From NCBI GenBank assembly GCA_036274115.1, contig DASUGI010000007.1:1-29431 (forward strand): a DNA stretch of 29,431 nt, written 5' to 3'. Below the pieces are notes generated by a model. That model searched no databases. It was not told where the DNA came from and saw only the letters and a list, made by a program, of their open reading frames with translations. The DNA comes from JADLHS01 sp036274115. Lineage in GTDB: Bacteria > Verrucomicrobiota > Verrucomicrobiia > Limisphaerales > JADLHS01. The position numbers and the translations under genes are program-made. Below, piece by piece: positions 8,868-16,515 of the stretch (within the stretch, counting starts at the first letter, position 1; each line of letters starts with the position of its first letter).

Positions 8868-8961
8868 AGAACCAGACTAACTAGCTCTCAGCTTGTGCTT
8901 GGTCATATTTCTAGCGGCCTGTGCCTTATTTGGCCAAGGCCCATTTCCGTGGGTGGGCTAG
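8864..8961 (+). pseudogene. remnant of a third exported-protein start
   Basis: An ATG at 8864 gives MKNQTN and then a stop, but a one-base shift continues into a clean signal peptide core (LALSLCLVIFLAACALFGQ, 8881-8937) before a stop at 8959-8961. It overlaps the end of the convergent kinase gene. This looks like the first codons of another small exported protein of the same array, cut off by later rearrangement. Too short to assign further. Confidence 0.45.
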
Positions 8962-9857
8962 AACCGGGTGAGCTTCTCGACCTCTTTCACCCGCCGCGCT
9001 ACTTGCTGGCGTGTCGCTCTGGTGGTACGACTCAACCCGAACCCCTCACAGCAGAAGGACGCCACCACGCTGCCGTAAATCATGGCTTTACGAATGTTCG
9101 CGTCAATCGAACCTTTTGCCGTGGCAAGGTAACCCATCATGCCGCCGACGAATGAATCCCCGGCGCCCGTGGGATCAACCACCGTGTGCAGCGGATACGC
9201 CGGGCAGATGAAGAAGCCTTTTGGTCCCGAGAGGATCGAGCCATGTGAACCTTTCTTGATGATCACATACTTCGGGCCCATTTTGTGAATCTTCTTCAGC
9301 GCCGCGAACATGTTGTCTTCCTGCGTGAGTTGATGCGCTTCACTGTCGTTGAGCACAAAGCCATCAATCCGCTTGAGCAGGCTGACGAGATCCACTAGAG
9401 CGATGTTGAGCCAGAGATCCATCGTGTCCGCTACGACGAACTTCGGTCGGCGCATCTGGTCCAGGACATGATGCTGGAGCGCCGGAGCAATGTTCGCCAA
9501 AAGCACGAACTGCGAGTTCTGATACGCCTCGGGCAATAACGGCGAAAATGTCTCAAACACGCCCAACTCCGTGAGCAGCGTGCGGCGATTGTTCATGTTC
9601 ACTTCGTATTCGCCGGACCAGTGGAACGTCTTGCCTTCCTTGATTTGCAACCCGGCGAGGTCGATGCCGTGCTTTTTGTAGAGCTGAATATACTTCTTCG
9701 GAAAATCGTCTCCGACCACGCCAACGAGTTTGACCGGGCTGAAGAAACTGGCCGCGACCGCCGCATGACTGGCCGAACCGCCGAGCAGACGCGGGTTTTC
9801 CGCTGTGGGCGTTTTGATGGAATCCAACGCGGTCGAACCGACAATCAGCACGCTCAT
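8958..9857 (-). CDS. PfkB-family sugar (or nucleoside) kinase
   Basis: A 299-residue ribokinase-fold enzyme that transfers phosphate from ATP to a sugar hydroxyl in the cytoplasm. Seen: the N-terminal GSTALDSI strand, the GGSASHAAVAASFF substrate motif (about 26-39), GVVGDDFP, and the PfkB signature DPTGAGDSFVGG with catalytic Asp at residue 234. FVLNDSEAHQLT and VIIKKGSHGS are also typical. The start at 9857 gives the conserved MSVLIVGS opening; a longer reading from 10001 would run through the palindromic repeat at 9941-9996 and is rejected. The set of motifs belongs to a conserved PfkB subgroup with unknown substrate, so no gene symbol is given. Gene stands alone between convergent remnants and the divergent aldehyde dehydrogenase. 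Confidence 0.92.
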   Translation of the reverse strand: MSVLIVGSTALDSIKTPTAENPRLLGGSASHAAVAASFFSPVKLVGVVGDDFPKKYIQLYKKHGIDLAGLQIKEGKTFHWSGEYEVNMNNRRTLLTELGVFETFSPLLPEAYQNSQFVLLANIAPALQHHVLDQMRRPKFVVADTMDLWLNIALVDLVSLLKRIDGFVLNDSEAHQLTQEDNMFAALKKIHKMGPKYVIIKKGSHGSILSGPKGFFICPAYPLHTVVDPTGAGDSFVGGMMGYLATAKGSIDANIRKAMIYGSVVASFCCEGFGLSRTTRATRQQVARRVKEVEKLTRF

Positions 9858-9940
9858 AGAATGGGGTATGGCAATTTGTGTTCCAGAACGGCGCGAACAG
9901 TAGGAAAACGGAGTGAACCAATCAAGCCTCGTCACAAACG

Positions 9941-9996
9941 CTGGGAGCGCTGGCGTCCCGCCGGCGAGCTTGCCGCCGAGACGGCGGCGCTCCCAG
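9941..9996. repeat. 56-bp cloverleaf-like palindromic repeat
   Basis: Outer arms CTGGGAGCGC (9941-9950) and GCGCTCCCAG (9987-9996) are exact inverse complements. They enclose two smaller hairpins, GGCG-TCC-CGCC (9952-9962) and GCCGCC-GAGAC-GGCGGC (about 9972-9988). The whole can fold as a cloverleaf. It lies between divergent kinase and aldehyde dehydrogenase genes and resembles the dispersed palindromic repeats found in many Verrucomicrobiota genomes. Confidence 0.75.
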
Positions 9997-10093
9997 GTCA
10001 ACCATCAGGCAGCACGATGAAACGCCAACACACGCCAACACAATCGCGAGTTGAGCCGGTGCGCCGTTGCTGCTAATTAGAACAGACGAACAA

Positions 10094-11530
10094 ATGAATT
10101 CGATTCCGCACATCCCCGCACTCCGGCGCGGCAAAGCTTACGAGAGTCTCGACATCGCCGAGGTCAAAGACTTTCGCACTGGCGAAGTCAAAGCCACGGT
10201 CAGCCAGGTCAACGCCGGCATCGTCCGCAAGGACCTCGGCCGACTCGGCGAAGCGCAGGCGGCCTTGAAGAAATTCTCCGTGGCCCAGCTCATTGAGATT
10301 TGCGCCAGGGCGGGCGACCAGTTTCTCAATGGCACTTTGCCCCTGGGCGACAAAGGGCACACGCAGTCGCCACAGCAATACATCGAAACGTTGAGCAGCA
10401 CCAGCGGCCTCCCGCATGTCATGGTCCGGCGCAACATGGACAAAATCCATCTCGCGCTGACTAACATGAAGACGGTGCTCAACGGGCTCTCACGCGGATT
10501 GGATCTTTCGATTCTCGATTCTGGCAGTGGCGAACAGTTCGGCACACGGCTGAGTTATTTTCCAACCGCCGCGGCACTCGGACTTGTAATGCCAAGTAAT
10601 TCGCCAGCGGTGAATTCGCTTTGGTTGCCGAGTATCGCGCTCAAGACGCCCGTCATTATCAAACCGGGCAAAGAAGAGCCGTGGACGCCCTATCGTTTGA
10701 TCCAAGCCTTCATTGCGGCCGGTGCTCCGGCAGAAGCGTTCGGGTTTTATCCGACCGATCACGAGGGCGCGGGCGAGATTTTGAAAACTTGCGGACGCGC
10801 GCTCATCTTCGGCGACAAATCCACCACGCAGCAGTATGCGAACAATCCGGCCATCCAGATTCACGGGCCGGGCTGGAGCAAGATTCTCATTGGGGACGAT
10901 TGCATTGAAAACTGGCGTGACTATCTGGACGTCATGGTCGCCAGCATTTCGGACAACGGCGGTCGCTCGTGCATTAATGCCAGCGCGATTGTGGTTCCGA
11001 AATACGCCGCGGAAATCGCCGATGCGCTCGCGCAAAAGCTTGGGCCGATTGCGCCCACCAGGGCCGATGATGCCAATGCGCGTCTCTCCGGTTTTGCCAA
11101 CCCAAAGATGGCAGACTTCATTGACGGCGCGATTGAGGACGGATTGAAAACCTCCGGCGCAACGGACGCCACCGCGAAATATCGCAACGGCGCACGCAAA
11201 GTAACGCTCGATGGAGGTGTGTTTGTTCGCCCGACGATTGTCCATTGCGATTCGTTCCAGCACCCATTGGCCAATCGCGAATTCCTCTGTCCTTACGCCA
11301 GTGTGGTGCAGGTGCCACAGAACGAAATGCTCAAGCACATCGGCTATACCCTCGCCGCCTCGGTCATCACAAAAGACCCAGCCTTCATCGATCAAGTGAC
11401 TGCGTTTCCGCACATCGACCGGTTGAACATCGGTCCGGTTTCGACGATGAAGATTTCGTGGGATCAACCGCACGAGGGCAACATGTTTGAGTTCCTCTGG
11501 CAGCGCCGCAGCATCGAGCGCGCGTGGTAG
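10094..11530 (+). CDS. atypical aldehyde dehydrogenase
   Basis: A 478-residue member of the aldehyde dehydrogenase superfamily, which oxidises aldehydes with NAD(P)+. The nucleophile is Cys293 in GGRSCINAS; the oxyanion Asn is Asn169 in MPSNSP; the cofactor-binding Lys is Lys190 in IIKPGKEEPWTP. The usual general-base segment (ELGGK) is replaced by IQIHGPG, so the Glu appears to be Gln255 or missing. Loss of this Glu is known in CoA-acylating aldehyde dehydrogenases, hence an acyl-CoA product is possible. The start ATG at 10094 is preferred over an upstream reading from 10067, since the conserved region starts at IPHIPALRRG. An iron alcohol dehydrogenase lies on the same strand beyond the sigma factor gene, a pairing that suggests one aldehyde/alcohol pathway. 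Its stop abuts that of the convergent sigma gene. Confidence 0.86.
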   Translation: MNSIPHIPALRRGKAYESLDIAEVKDFRTGEVKATVSQVNAGIVRKDLGRLGEAQAALKKFSVAQLIEICARAGDQFLNGTLPLGDKGHTQSPQQYIETLSSTSGLPHVMVRRNMDKIHLALTNMKTVLNGLSRGLDLSILDSGSGEQFGTRLSYFPTAAALGLVMPSNSPAVNSLWLPSIALKTPVIIKPGKEEPWTPYRLIQAFIAAGAPAEAFGFYPTDHEGAGEILKTCGRALIFGDKSTTQQYANNPAIQIHGPGWSKILIGDDCIENWRDYLDVMVASISDNGGRSCINASAIVVPKYAAEIADALAQKLGPIAPTRADDANARLSGFANPKMADFIDGAIEDGLKTSGATDATAKYRNGARKVTLDGGVFVRPTIVHCDSFQHPLANREFLCPYASVVQVPQNEMLKHIGYTLAASVITKDPAFIDQVTAFPHIDRLNIGPVSTMKISWDQPHEGNMFEFLWQRRSIERAW

Positions 11531-14500
11531 CTATGGCTGGTCTTTGGCCGGACTGGCTGCCGGTGCTGCCAGTCTTGCCGAGTGAGTTGGTGGTGGTGAG
11601 TTCGTGAGCGGGATCGTGATGGTGCCCAAATCAACCACTTCCCTCGTCTCGTCGGCGGAAACCGTCACGGGCACGGTAACTTTGCCCAGTTCGCGCCTTG
11701 GCTGCATTGAGGCGTCGTCAGCCAGCGGATCGTTCGGCATCGCCTTGATATTCAGTTGCAACAAGTAGGTTCCGGGCAAAACATCGTCCGTCCGAAAACT
11801 GCCGTCGGGTTGGATGGCGAGATAATATTTGCGAATTTGTGACTCCCGGGCCGACCAGGCACGCAAGTAGGCATGATGGTTGTCGCCGAAATCCTCCCGT
11901 CGCACGTCGAGTACGTCGGGGCGTTGTTGCACCAGCGCGAACAGGTCCAGGCTCCAATCGTAATTCTCCACCGGCGGCAACAACTCCAATCGGCCCGTCA
12001 TCGCGATACCCTTCCCGCCCAGTACCACCTCGGTGATCTCGTTCGGATGAATCGTGACCGTTTCGCCGTGGCTGGATCCCACAAGACCGGTCTGCCCCTT
12101 GAAAAACATGATGCGGCGGTGAACGAGGTGTGTTCCCGGCTGGACATGTGTGAAATGAAACCGCCCTTCGGCATCGGTCGTCGTGGTGTAGTCAAAGGGG
12201 ATCAATTCCGTCGGATCAGGCTGTGCGGCTCCAAGGCTCAGAATTACAGGCTGATTGCTTGCCGGAGTTTTTCCAATCAGCACGCGGCCTTCGATCTCGC
12301 CCCACGCTCGAAGTGGAATAAATACATTGGTGACACTAGCCGTCGGCACGACCGCACTGCCGGTGGCATGCGACACCAACAATTTCTCGGCTCCAACCAT
12401 GCGACGGAGGATGAACCGTCCTTTTTCGTCCGTCGTGGTGCGATTCACCGCATGGCCGTAGTTCACCAGTTTGCCGCCATCGGCTAATCGCAACGTGTAT
12501 TTACCATCCGCGGCCAGGCCAACGCTGGCATTCGTGGCCGGGTGGCCATCCGGTTGCAGGACCACTCCGGTGAAATCGGCAGCGCGCTTGAGGCGGAACT
12601 CGAATCTGTGTTCCGCGCTCTGAAAGCGTCGTTTGTCGGACTCCTGCGGTTCGTAACCTTCAGCCTCAACAATCAGCGAGAACTCGCTGACAAACCCCCT
12701 CTCGACCGGCCAATCAAACGCGCCTTGAAAGCCTTCTCCCAGGAGAGTGTCTGAAACCCCGCGATGCTCGTTCATGAGCACTCGGAAACGAGTTACGCCG
12801 TGGCCGCCTTCCGCATCCAACACCGTTCCGATCAAACGCACCGGTTTCGACCTGCCAGGTTCGCCCGATGGCTGGGTTGGGAGTTCTTCGAGTTGCAGCG
12901 TGACTTCCGGGCCGTTTGCCGCAGCGACCAGAGTCTTCCTCAATTCGGCATAACCTTTGGCCCACACCCTGAACGTGTAGTTGCCGGGCTTGACGTGCGG
13001 GATCTCAAAACGACCGGACGCATCCGCCCTGGTTTCCAATCCAAACATCTCTTCGACTTCCTGCAAACCGGCTTTCGCCACTGGTTCACCGTTCAGACCA
13101 ACGATGGTCCCGCGCAACGCGACGCCTTTCGTCATTACAATCACGTGATTGGTCGTGAAGGCCTGCGGATCTCTGAGCCAGAAAGTTTCCATGGCAAAGT
13201 CGGGATGAGAAACACTTACCCCTATGTTACGACCACTCTCCAACGCGGGTGGCATCTGGTCGGATTGAAAACGACCGGCCTCGTCGGTCCTGACCTCGGT
13301 CAACCGAGAAAGAAAGCCGATTTGCTCGCGCCTGGTAGAGTCAATTCCCGGACCACCGAAATTGACCTTTGCGCCGAATACCGGCTGCCCGGAGTCATCG
13401 CGCACTTCGCCGCCGAAAGTTGCGCCACGCGTCAGGCGGCACGTATGAAAAACATCCGACGCCAAAAATTCATGCCGCCGCCAGTCCATGACGATCGGAA
13501 CATAGCCCGGCGCAGCCAGCCAAACCCGGAACGTGCTGAACGGTTCGTCCGGGACCCGGAACGCCAACGAACCTTCCGGGCCTGTGATTTGTTCACTCGA
13601 CTCCACCTTCCCGATGCCCCAAACGTCGGCGATAACGCGCGCTCCGGCGATGGGCTGGTTCTCACGATCCATGACGTTCAAAAACAGAAATCTTTCCGTC
13701 GAATTCGTAGCGGGGTTGATTGATGAAGCGACGTCGCTTGTCGCCGCTGCCAGTTCAGCATTCTCGACTTCTGTCTCCTTGCTCGCGACTTCGGTGTCAG
13801 TCGCTGGTTCGCGTGAAGATAGAAAGGAGGCTGTTCCGAGAATTAGCACAGCCACACCTGCAACCCACGGGAGGAAGGAACGGGTCTTGAGCCAGAGCAA
13901 ATCCCGCATGCCCGCTGCTACTAAACCCGCTACCGTCATCGAGGTTGTCGCTGTTCCGACCGCCACAGTTGCGCAAATCGTTTGAGCCAGTCCCGCGGGC
14001 GTGGCTTGCGCTCTGGGTTGCAGCAACAACGTCCCCAGCGTAACACTCGAAAGCGTGATACCGCGATGCGTGAGAAAGGCCCGCATTTTTTCCAGCGCGC
14101 GGCTGACGCGTTTCTTGGCGGCCTCTTCGCTCAGCCCGAGTTGTTCACCCACGGCGCGCAGTGGTTTGCTTTCAAAAAAGCGCAAGAGTACCGCCCGACG
14201 ATCCGCCTCCGGTAATGCCGCCACGGCATCGTCAAGATGGGGACTGATCTCGTGCCAAAGAATGTCATCTGAGGGTGAGGTCTGGCTTTGGAAATTCATC
14301 ACGAGGGCCTCCTGTTCGCGATGTTGCCGCCGCTGTTCACTTCGTCGGGCCCGAGCCGCTACAAAGCGGGTGGTCCGAAACAGCCAACCGGAGAGAACCA
14401 CTTCACGGCGCAACCCTGACGCCTTGTGCGCCAGCAGAAGAAAAACCGCCTGCGCAACATCCGCCGCCAAGTCCGGCCGCCGCACCTGCCGCAGCGCACT

Positions 14501-14614
14501 GGCATACACGAACCCGAGATGGCGGTGCACCAGTTCCGCGAAGGCGCTTTCCGCACCTTGCTCCACGTAGGCGCGAATCAGGTCCGCATCGGTCTTGGCA
14601 TTCATCAGCACCAT
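11531..14614 (-). CDS. ECF-type sigma factor fused to a membrane anchor and large carboxypeptidase-regulatory-like ectodomain
   Basis: A 1027-residue protein. Residues about 15-90 form sigma region 2 (FAELVHRHLGFVYASALRQV, DVAQAVFLLLA, GWLFRTTRF) and about 125-180 form region 4 (LPEADRRAVLLRFFE, VGEQLGLSEEAAKKRVSRAL), so it can direct RNA polymerase. A hydrophobic stretch at about 213-235 and a clear transmembrane helix at about 248-266 (WVAGVAVLILGTASFL) follow. From about 305 to 1000 there are several carboxypeptidase-regulatory-like beta-sandwich repeats (GARVIADVWG, GEPVAKAGLQEVEE, GNYTFRVWAKGYAEL, PGTHLVHRRI), which would lie outside the membrane. No anti-sigma gene is adjacent. ATG 14614 is preferred, with GGGGA upstream; TTG 14629 and ATG 14605 are alternatives. 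The design implies direct sensing or regulated cleavage; this is inference. Confidence 0.88.
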   Translation of the reverse strand: MVLMNAKTDADLIRAYVEQGAESAFAELVHRHLGFVYASALRQVRRPDLAADVAQAVFLLLAHKASGLRREVVLSGWLFRTTRFVAARARRSEQRRQHREQEALVMNFQSQTSPSDDILWHEISPHLDDAVAALPEADRRAVLLRFFESKPLRAVGEQLGLSEEAAKKRVSRALEKMRAFLTHRGITLSSVTLGTLLLQPRAQATPAGLAQTICATVAVGTATTSMTVAGLVAAGMRDLLWLKTRSFLPWVAGVAVLILGTASFLSSREPATDTEVASKETEVENAELAAATSDVASSINPATNSTERFLFLNVMDRENQPIAGARVIADVWGIGKVESSEQITGPEGSLAFRVPDEPFSTFRVWLAAPGYVPIVMDWRRHEFLASDVFHTCRLTRGATFGGEVRDDSGQPVFGAKVNFGGPGIDSTRREQIGFLSRLTEVRTDEAGRFQSDQMPPALESGRNIGVSVSHPDFAMETFWLRDPQAFTTNHVIVMTKGVALRGTIVGLNGEPVAKAGLQEVEEMFGLETRADASGRFEIPHVKPGNYTFRVWAKGYAELRKTLVAAANGPEVTLQLEELPTQPSGEPGRSKPVRLIGTVLDAEGGHGVTRFRVLMNEHRGVSDTLLGEGFQGAFDWPVERGFVSEFSLIVEAEGYEPQESDKRRFQSAEHRFEFRLKRAADFTGVVLQPDGHPATNASVGLAADGKYTLRLADGGKLVNYGHAVNRTTTDEKGRFILRRMVGAEKLLVSHATGSAVVPTASVTNVFIPLRAWGEIEGRVLIGKTPASNQPVILSLGAAQPDPTELIPFDYTTTTDAEGRFHFTHVQPGTHLVHRRIMFFKGQTGLVGSSHGETVTIHPNEITEVVLGGKGIAMTGRLELLPPVENYDWSLDLFALVQQRPDVLDVRREDFGDNHHAYLRAWSARESQIRKYYLAIQPDGSFRTDDVLPGTYLLQLNIKAMPNDPLADDASMQPRRELGKVTVPVTVSADETREVVDLGTITIPLTNSPPPTHSARLAAPAASPAKDQP

Positions 14615-14788
14615 CAAATCCCCGCTCAAAGGAATTGGGGACAGAAAAAATGCCAGACGACAAGAGAGGAATCCATCCGCGTGCCAAGCTCACGTTTGCG
14701 ATTGCAAACCTTGACGGCGAGTGCGCAACGCAAAGTCAACGGAGCAAACTGGATTGAACATATCGTGTCTTCTGGCAGTCTGACCCGG

Positions 14789-15976
14789 ATGCAGTCTGAT
14801 GGGTTTGACTCTCAATCGCGGACCAAAGTCGTGACCGGTGCCGGGAGTGTGGCTCGGGTCGGTGAGTTGACGCGCGGGCTCAAGGTGAAGCATGTGCTGT
14901 TGGTGACCGACCCCGGTATCGCGGCGGCCGGGCATGCCGAACGCGTCCAACAATTCCTCACGGGTGCCGGACTTCGCGTGACGCTGTTTGATCGCGCCAA
15001 AGAAAACCCCACTACCCGGTGCGTGGATGATTGCGTGGCCGTGGCCAGGTCCGCGGGAATCGACGGCCTGGTCGGACTCGGCGGCGGCAGTTCGATGGAC
15101 ACGGCGAAGGGCTGCAATTTCATTCTGACCAATGGCGGAGAGATGAAGGATTACTGGGGCGTGGGCAAAGCCACCAAACCGATGCTGCCGTTCGTCGCCA
15201 TTCCGACCACCGCCGGCACGGGCAGCGAAATGCAATGTGCGGCGCTGATTGCGGACGAAGTCACGCACCAGAAGATGGCGTGCCTCGACCCGAAGTGTGC
15301 AGCGGCAATCGCCATTCTTGATCCCGAGCTGACACTCTCGCAGCCGCCTCGAGTCACGGCCTGCACCGGCATTGATGCCATCGCCCATGCCGTGGAAACG
15401 GCGGTTACTACCAAACGAAACGAGATCTCACAAAAGCTTTCGAGCGAGGCCTTCAAGCATTGCGTTACGGCGTTTCCCCAAGTGATAACCACGCCGAACA
15501 ATCTCGAGGCCCGCGCGCGGATGCAGTTGGGCGCCGCGCTGGCCGGCTCGGCCATCGAGCATTCCATGCTCGGAGCGGCGCACGCGGCGGCGAATCCGCT
15601 GACGGCACATTTCGGGATTGCTCACGGTCACGCGGTGGGATTGATGTTGCCGCACGTGGTCCGGTTCAATGCCGAGGATGGCAACGCGCGGATGATTTAC
15701 GCGCAGCTGGCACTCAGCGGAGGAATTGCCACGACTGCGGACGCTCCGGCCATCGCCGTGGCAGAATTCGCGAAGCGCCTCGAACAATTGCCCGGCCTGG
15801 CCGGCCTGTCGTCCACGCTGTCGCCATGTGGCGTAACCCGGGAATCCCTTCCGACGCTGGCAGAGGAAGCGGCCCAACAATGGACCGCCAGCTTTAATCC
15901 GCGTCCGATTACGAAGGAGGATTTCGTTCGCCTTTACGAGGCGGCGTTCGATGGCAATAAAAAACGGACGCCGTGA
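14789..15976 (+). CDS. iron-containing alcohol dehydrogenase
   Basis: A 395-residue group III alcohol dehydrogenase, reducing aldehydes or oxidising alcohols with NAD(H) in the cytoplasm. Seen: the NAD-binding GGGSSMDTAKG (about 98-108), IPTTAGTGSE (139-147), and all four metal ligands expected from the FucO family: Asp196 and His200 in GIDAIAHAVE, His265 in GAAHAAANPL and His279 in IAHGHAVG. The ATG at 14789 gives the usual start just before RTKVVTGAGS; the frame stays open upstream but that part overlaps the sigma factor gene and has no family similarity. The stop codon TGA is the loop of a hairpin that acts as terminator for the opposite strand. Substrate unknown; probably works with the aldehyde dehydrogenase at 10094. 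Confidence 0.93.
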   Translation: MQSDGFDSQSRTKVVTGAGSVARVGELTRGLKVKHVLLVTDPGIAAAGHAERVQQFLTGAGLRVTLFDRAKENPTTRCVDDCVAVARSAGIDGLVGLGGGSSMDTAKGCNFILTNGGEMKDYWGVGKATKPMLPFVAIPTTAGTGSEMQCAALIADEVTHQKMACLDPKCAAAIAILDPELTLSQPPRVTACTGIDAIAHAVETAVTTKRNEISQKLSSEAFKHCVTAFPQVITTPNNLEARARMQLGAALAGSAIEHSMLGAAHAAANPLTAHFGIAHGHAVGLMLPHVVRFNAEDGNARMIYAQLALSGGIATTADAPAIAVAEFAKRLEQLPGLAGLSSTLSPCGVTRESLPTLAEEAAQQWTASFNPRPITKEDFVRLYEAAFDGNKKRTP

Positions 15977-15987
15977 CGGCGTCCGTT
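15957..15987 (-). terminator. terminator of the lipoprotein gene, embedded in the end of the alcohol dehydrogenase gene
   Basis: An 11-bp perfect stem (AACGGACGCCG at 15963-15973 with CGGCGTCCGTT at 15977-15987) has a three-base loop, TGA, which is the stop codon of the + strand gene. Read on the minus strand, the stem is followed by six T residues (A-run 15959-15964), making a strong terminator 20 bases after the lipoprotein stop. Confidence 0.85.
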
Positions 15988-16006
15988 CAGAAAGTGTTCC
16001 GCTGAC

Positions 16007-16384
16007 TTACGGTTCGACGATCAGCAGTTTGTAGCTATGCGACGAGGCGCTGCCTTTCTTTGGCCCGCCAAATTCGTTGACCTGGTAATCAAACTTGTAG
16101 TGGTAGGTGACTGAGTTCACGTTTGCCGGCACGGGGATGACCGTTTCCCAGCGGTTCTGCATGTATTTGACGGGCCGCATGGGATAACTCTCCGTACCGA
16201 CGATGACCGAGGCCTGGATCGTGTCCCATTTCAGCGCCTGTTGGCGCGAGTCCAGCGAGACTTCCAGAGGATAAAGATTGGTGGCGTTACGAATCTGGCG
16301 TTGGGCGGAAATGTTCGTAATGGTGCTGGCACAACCCGCCAGCAGCAGCATCATCGGCAACAGGATCAAAGCTTTCTTCCACAT
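16007..16384 (-). CDS. small lipoprotein
   Basis: A 125-residue protein starting MWKKALILLPMMLLLAGC: a type II signal peptide with lipobox LAGC and lipidated Cys18. The mature part is a small beta-rich domain with NATNLYPLEVSLDSRQQ, YPMRPVKYMQNRWET, VIPVPANVNSVTYHYKFDY and GPKKGSASSHSYKLLIV. It would sit on the inner or outer membrane facing the periplasm. The start at 16384 was chosen because the longer frame from 16477 would bury the signal peptide. It is divergent from the PpiD-like gene and has its own terminator. No family name recognised; function unknown. Confidence 0.82.
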   Translation of the reverse strand: MWKKALILLPMMLLLAGCASTITNISAQRQIRNATNLYPLEVSLDSRQQALKWDTIQASVIVGTESYPMRPVKYMQNRWETVIPVPANVNSVTYHYKFDYQVNEFGGPKKGSASSHSYKLLIVEP

Positions 16385-16460
16385 AGCAACCAGAGCGTGA
16401 CATGACGGCGGCGGGCTTGTAAAGGTGGATTTGAATGCTCTTTGCTGCCGCTTTTTCGGT

Positions 16461-16489
16461 TTGACCCTGCTGGCCAATGCCGGTAGTGT
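16461..16489 (+). promoter_or_regulatory. possible sigma-70-like promoter for the PpiD-like gene
   Basis: TTGACC (16461-16466) and TAGTGT (16484-16489) are separated by 17 bases, and the ATG of the downstream gene is at 16516. The -10 match is poor (TA and final T only), so this is a weak call. Confidence 0.3.
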
Positions 16490-16515
16490 GCGCCCCCTTG
16501 TTTTAGCTCAATTTT

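Noticed and set aside
12764..13723. A 319-codon frame antisense to the sigma factor gene
   Set aside because: It lies opposite the carboxypeptidase-like repeats, has no family features and no start context; same for the frames opposite ilvC (27281-28312) and the PpiD-like gene (16612-17496).
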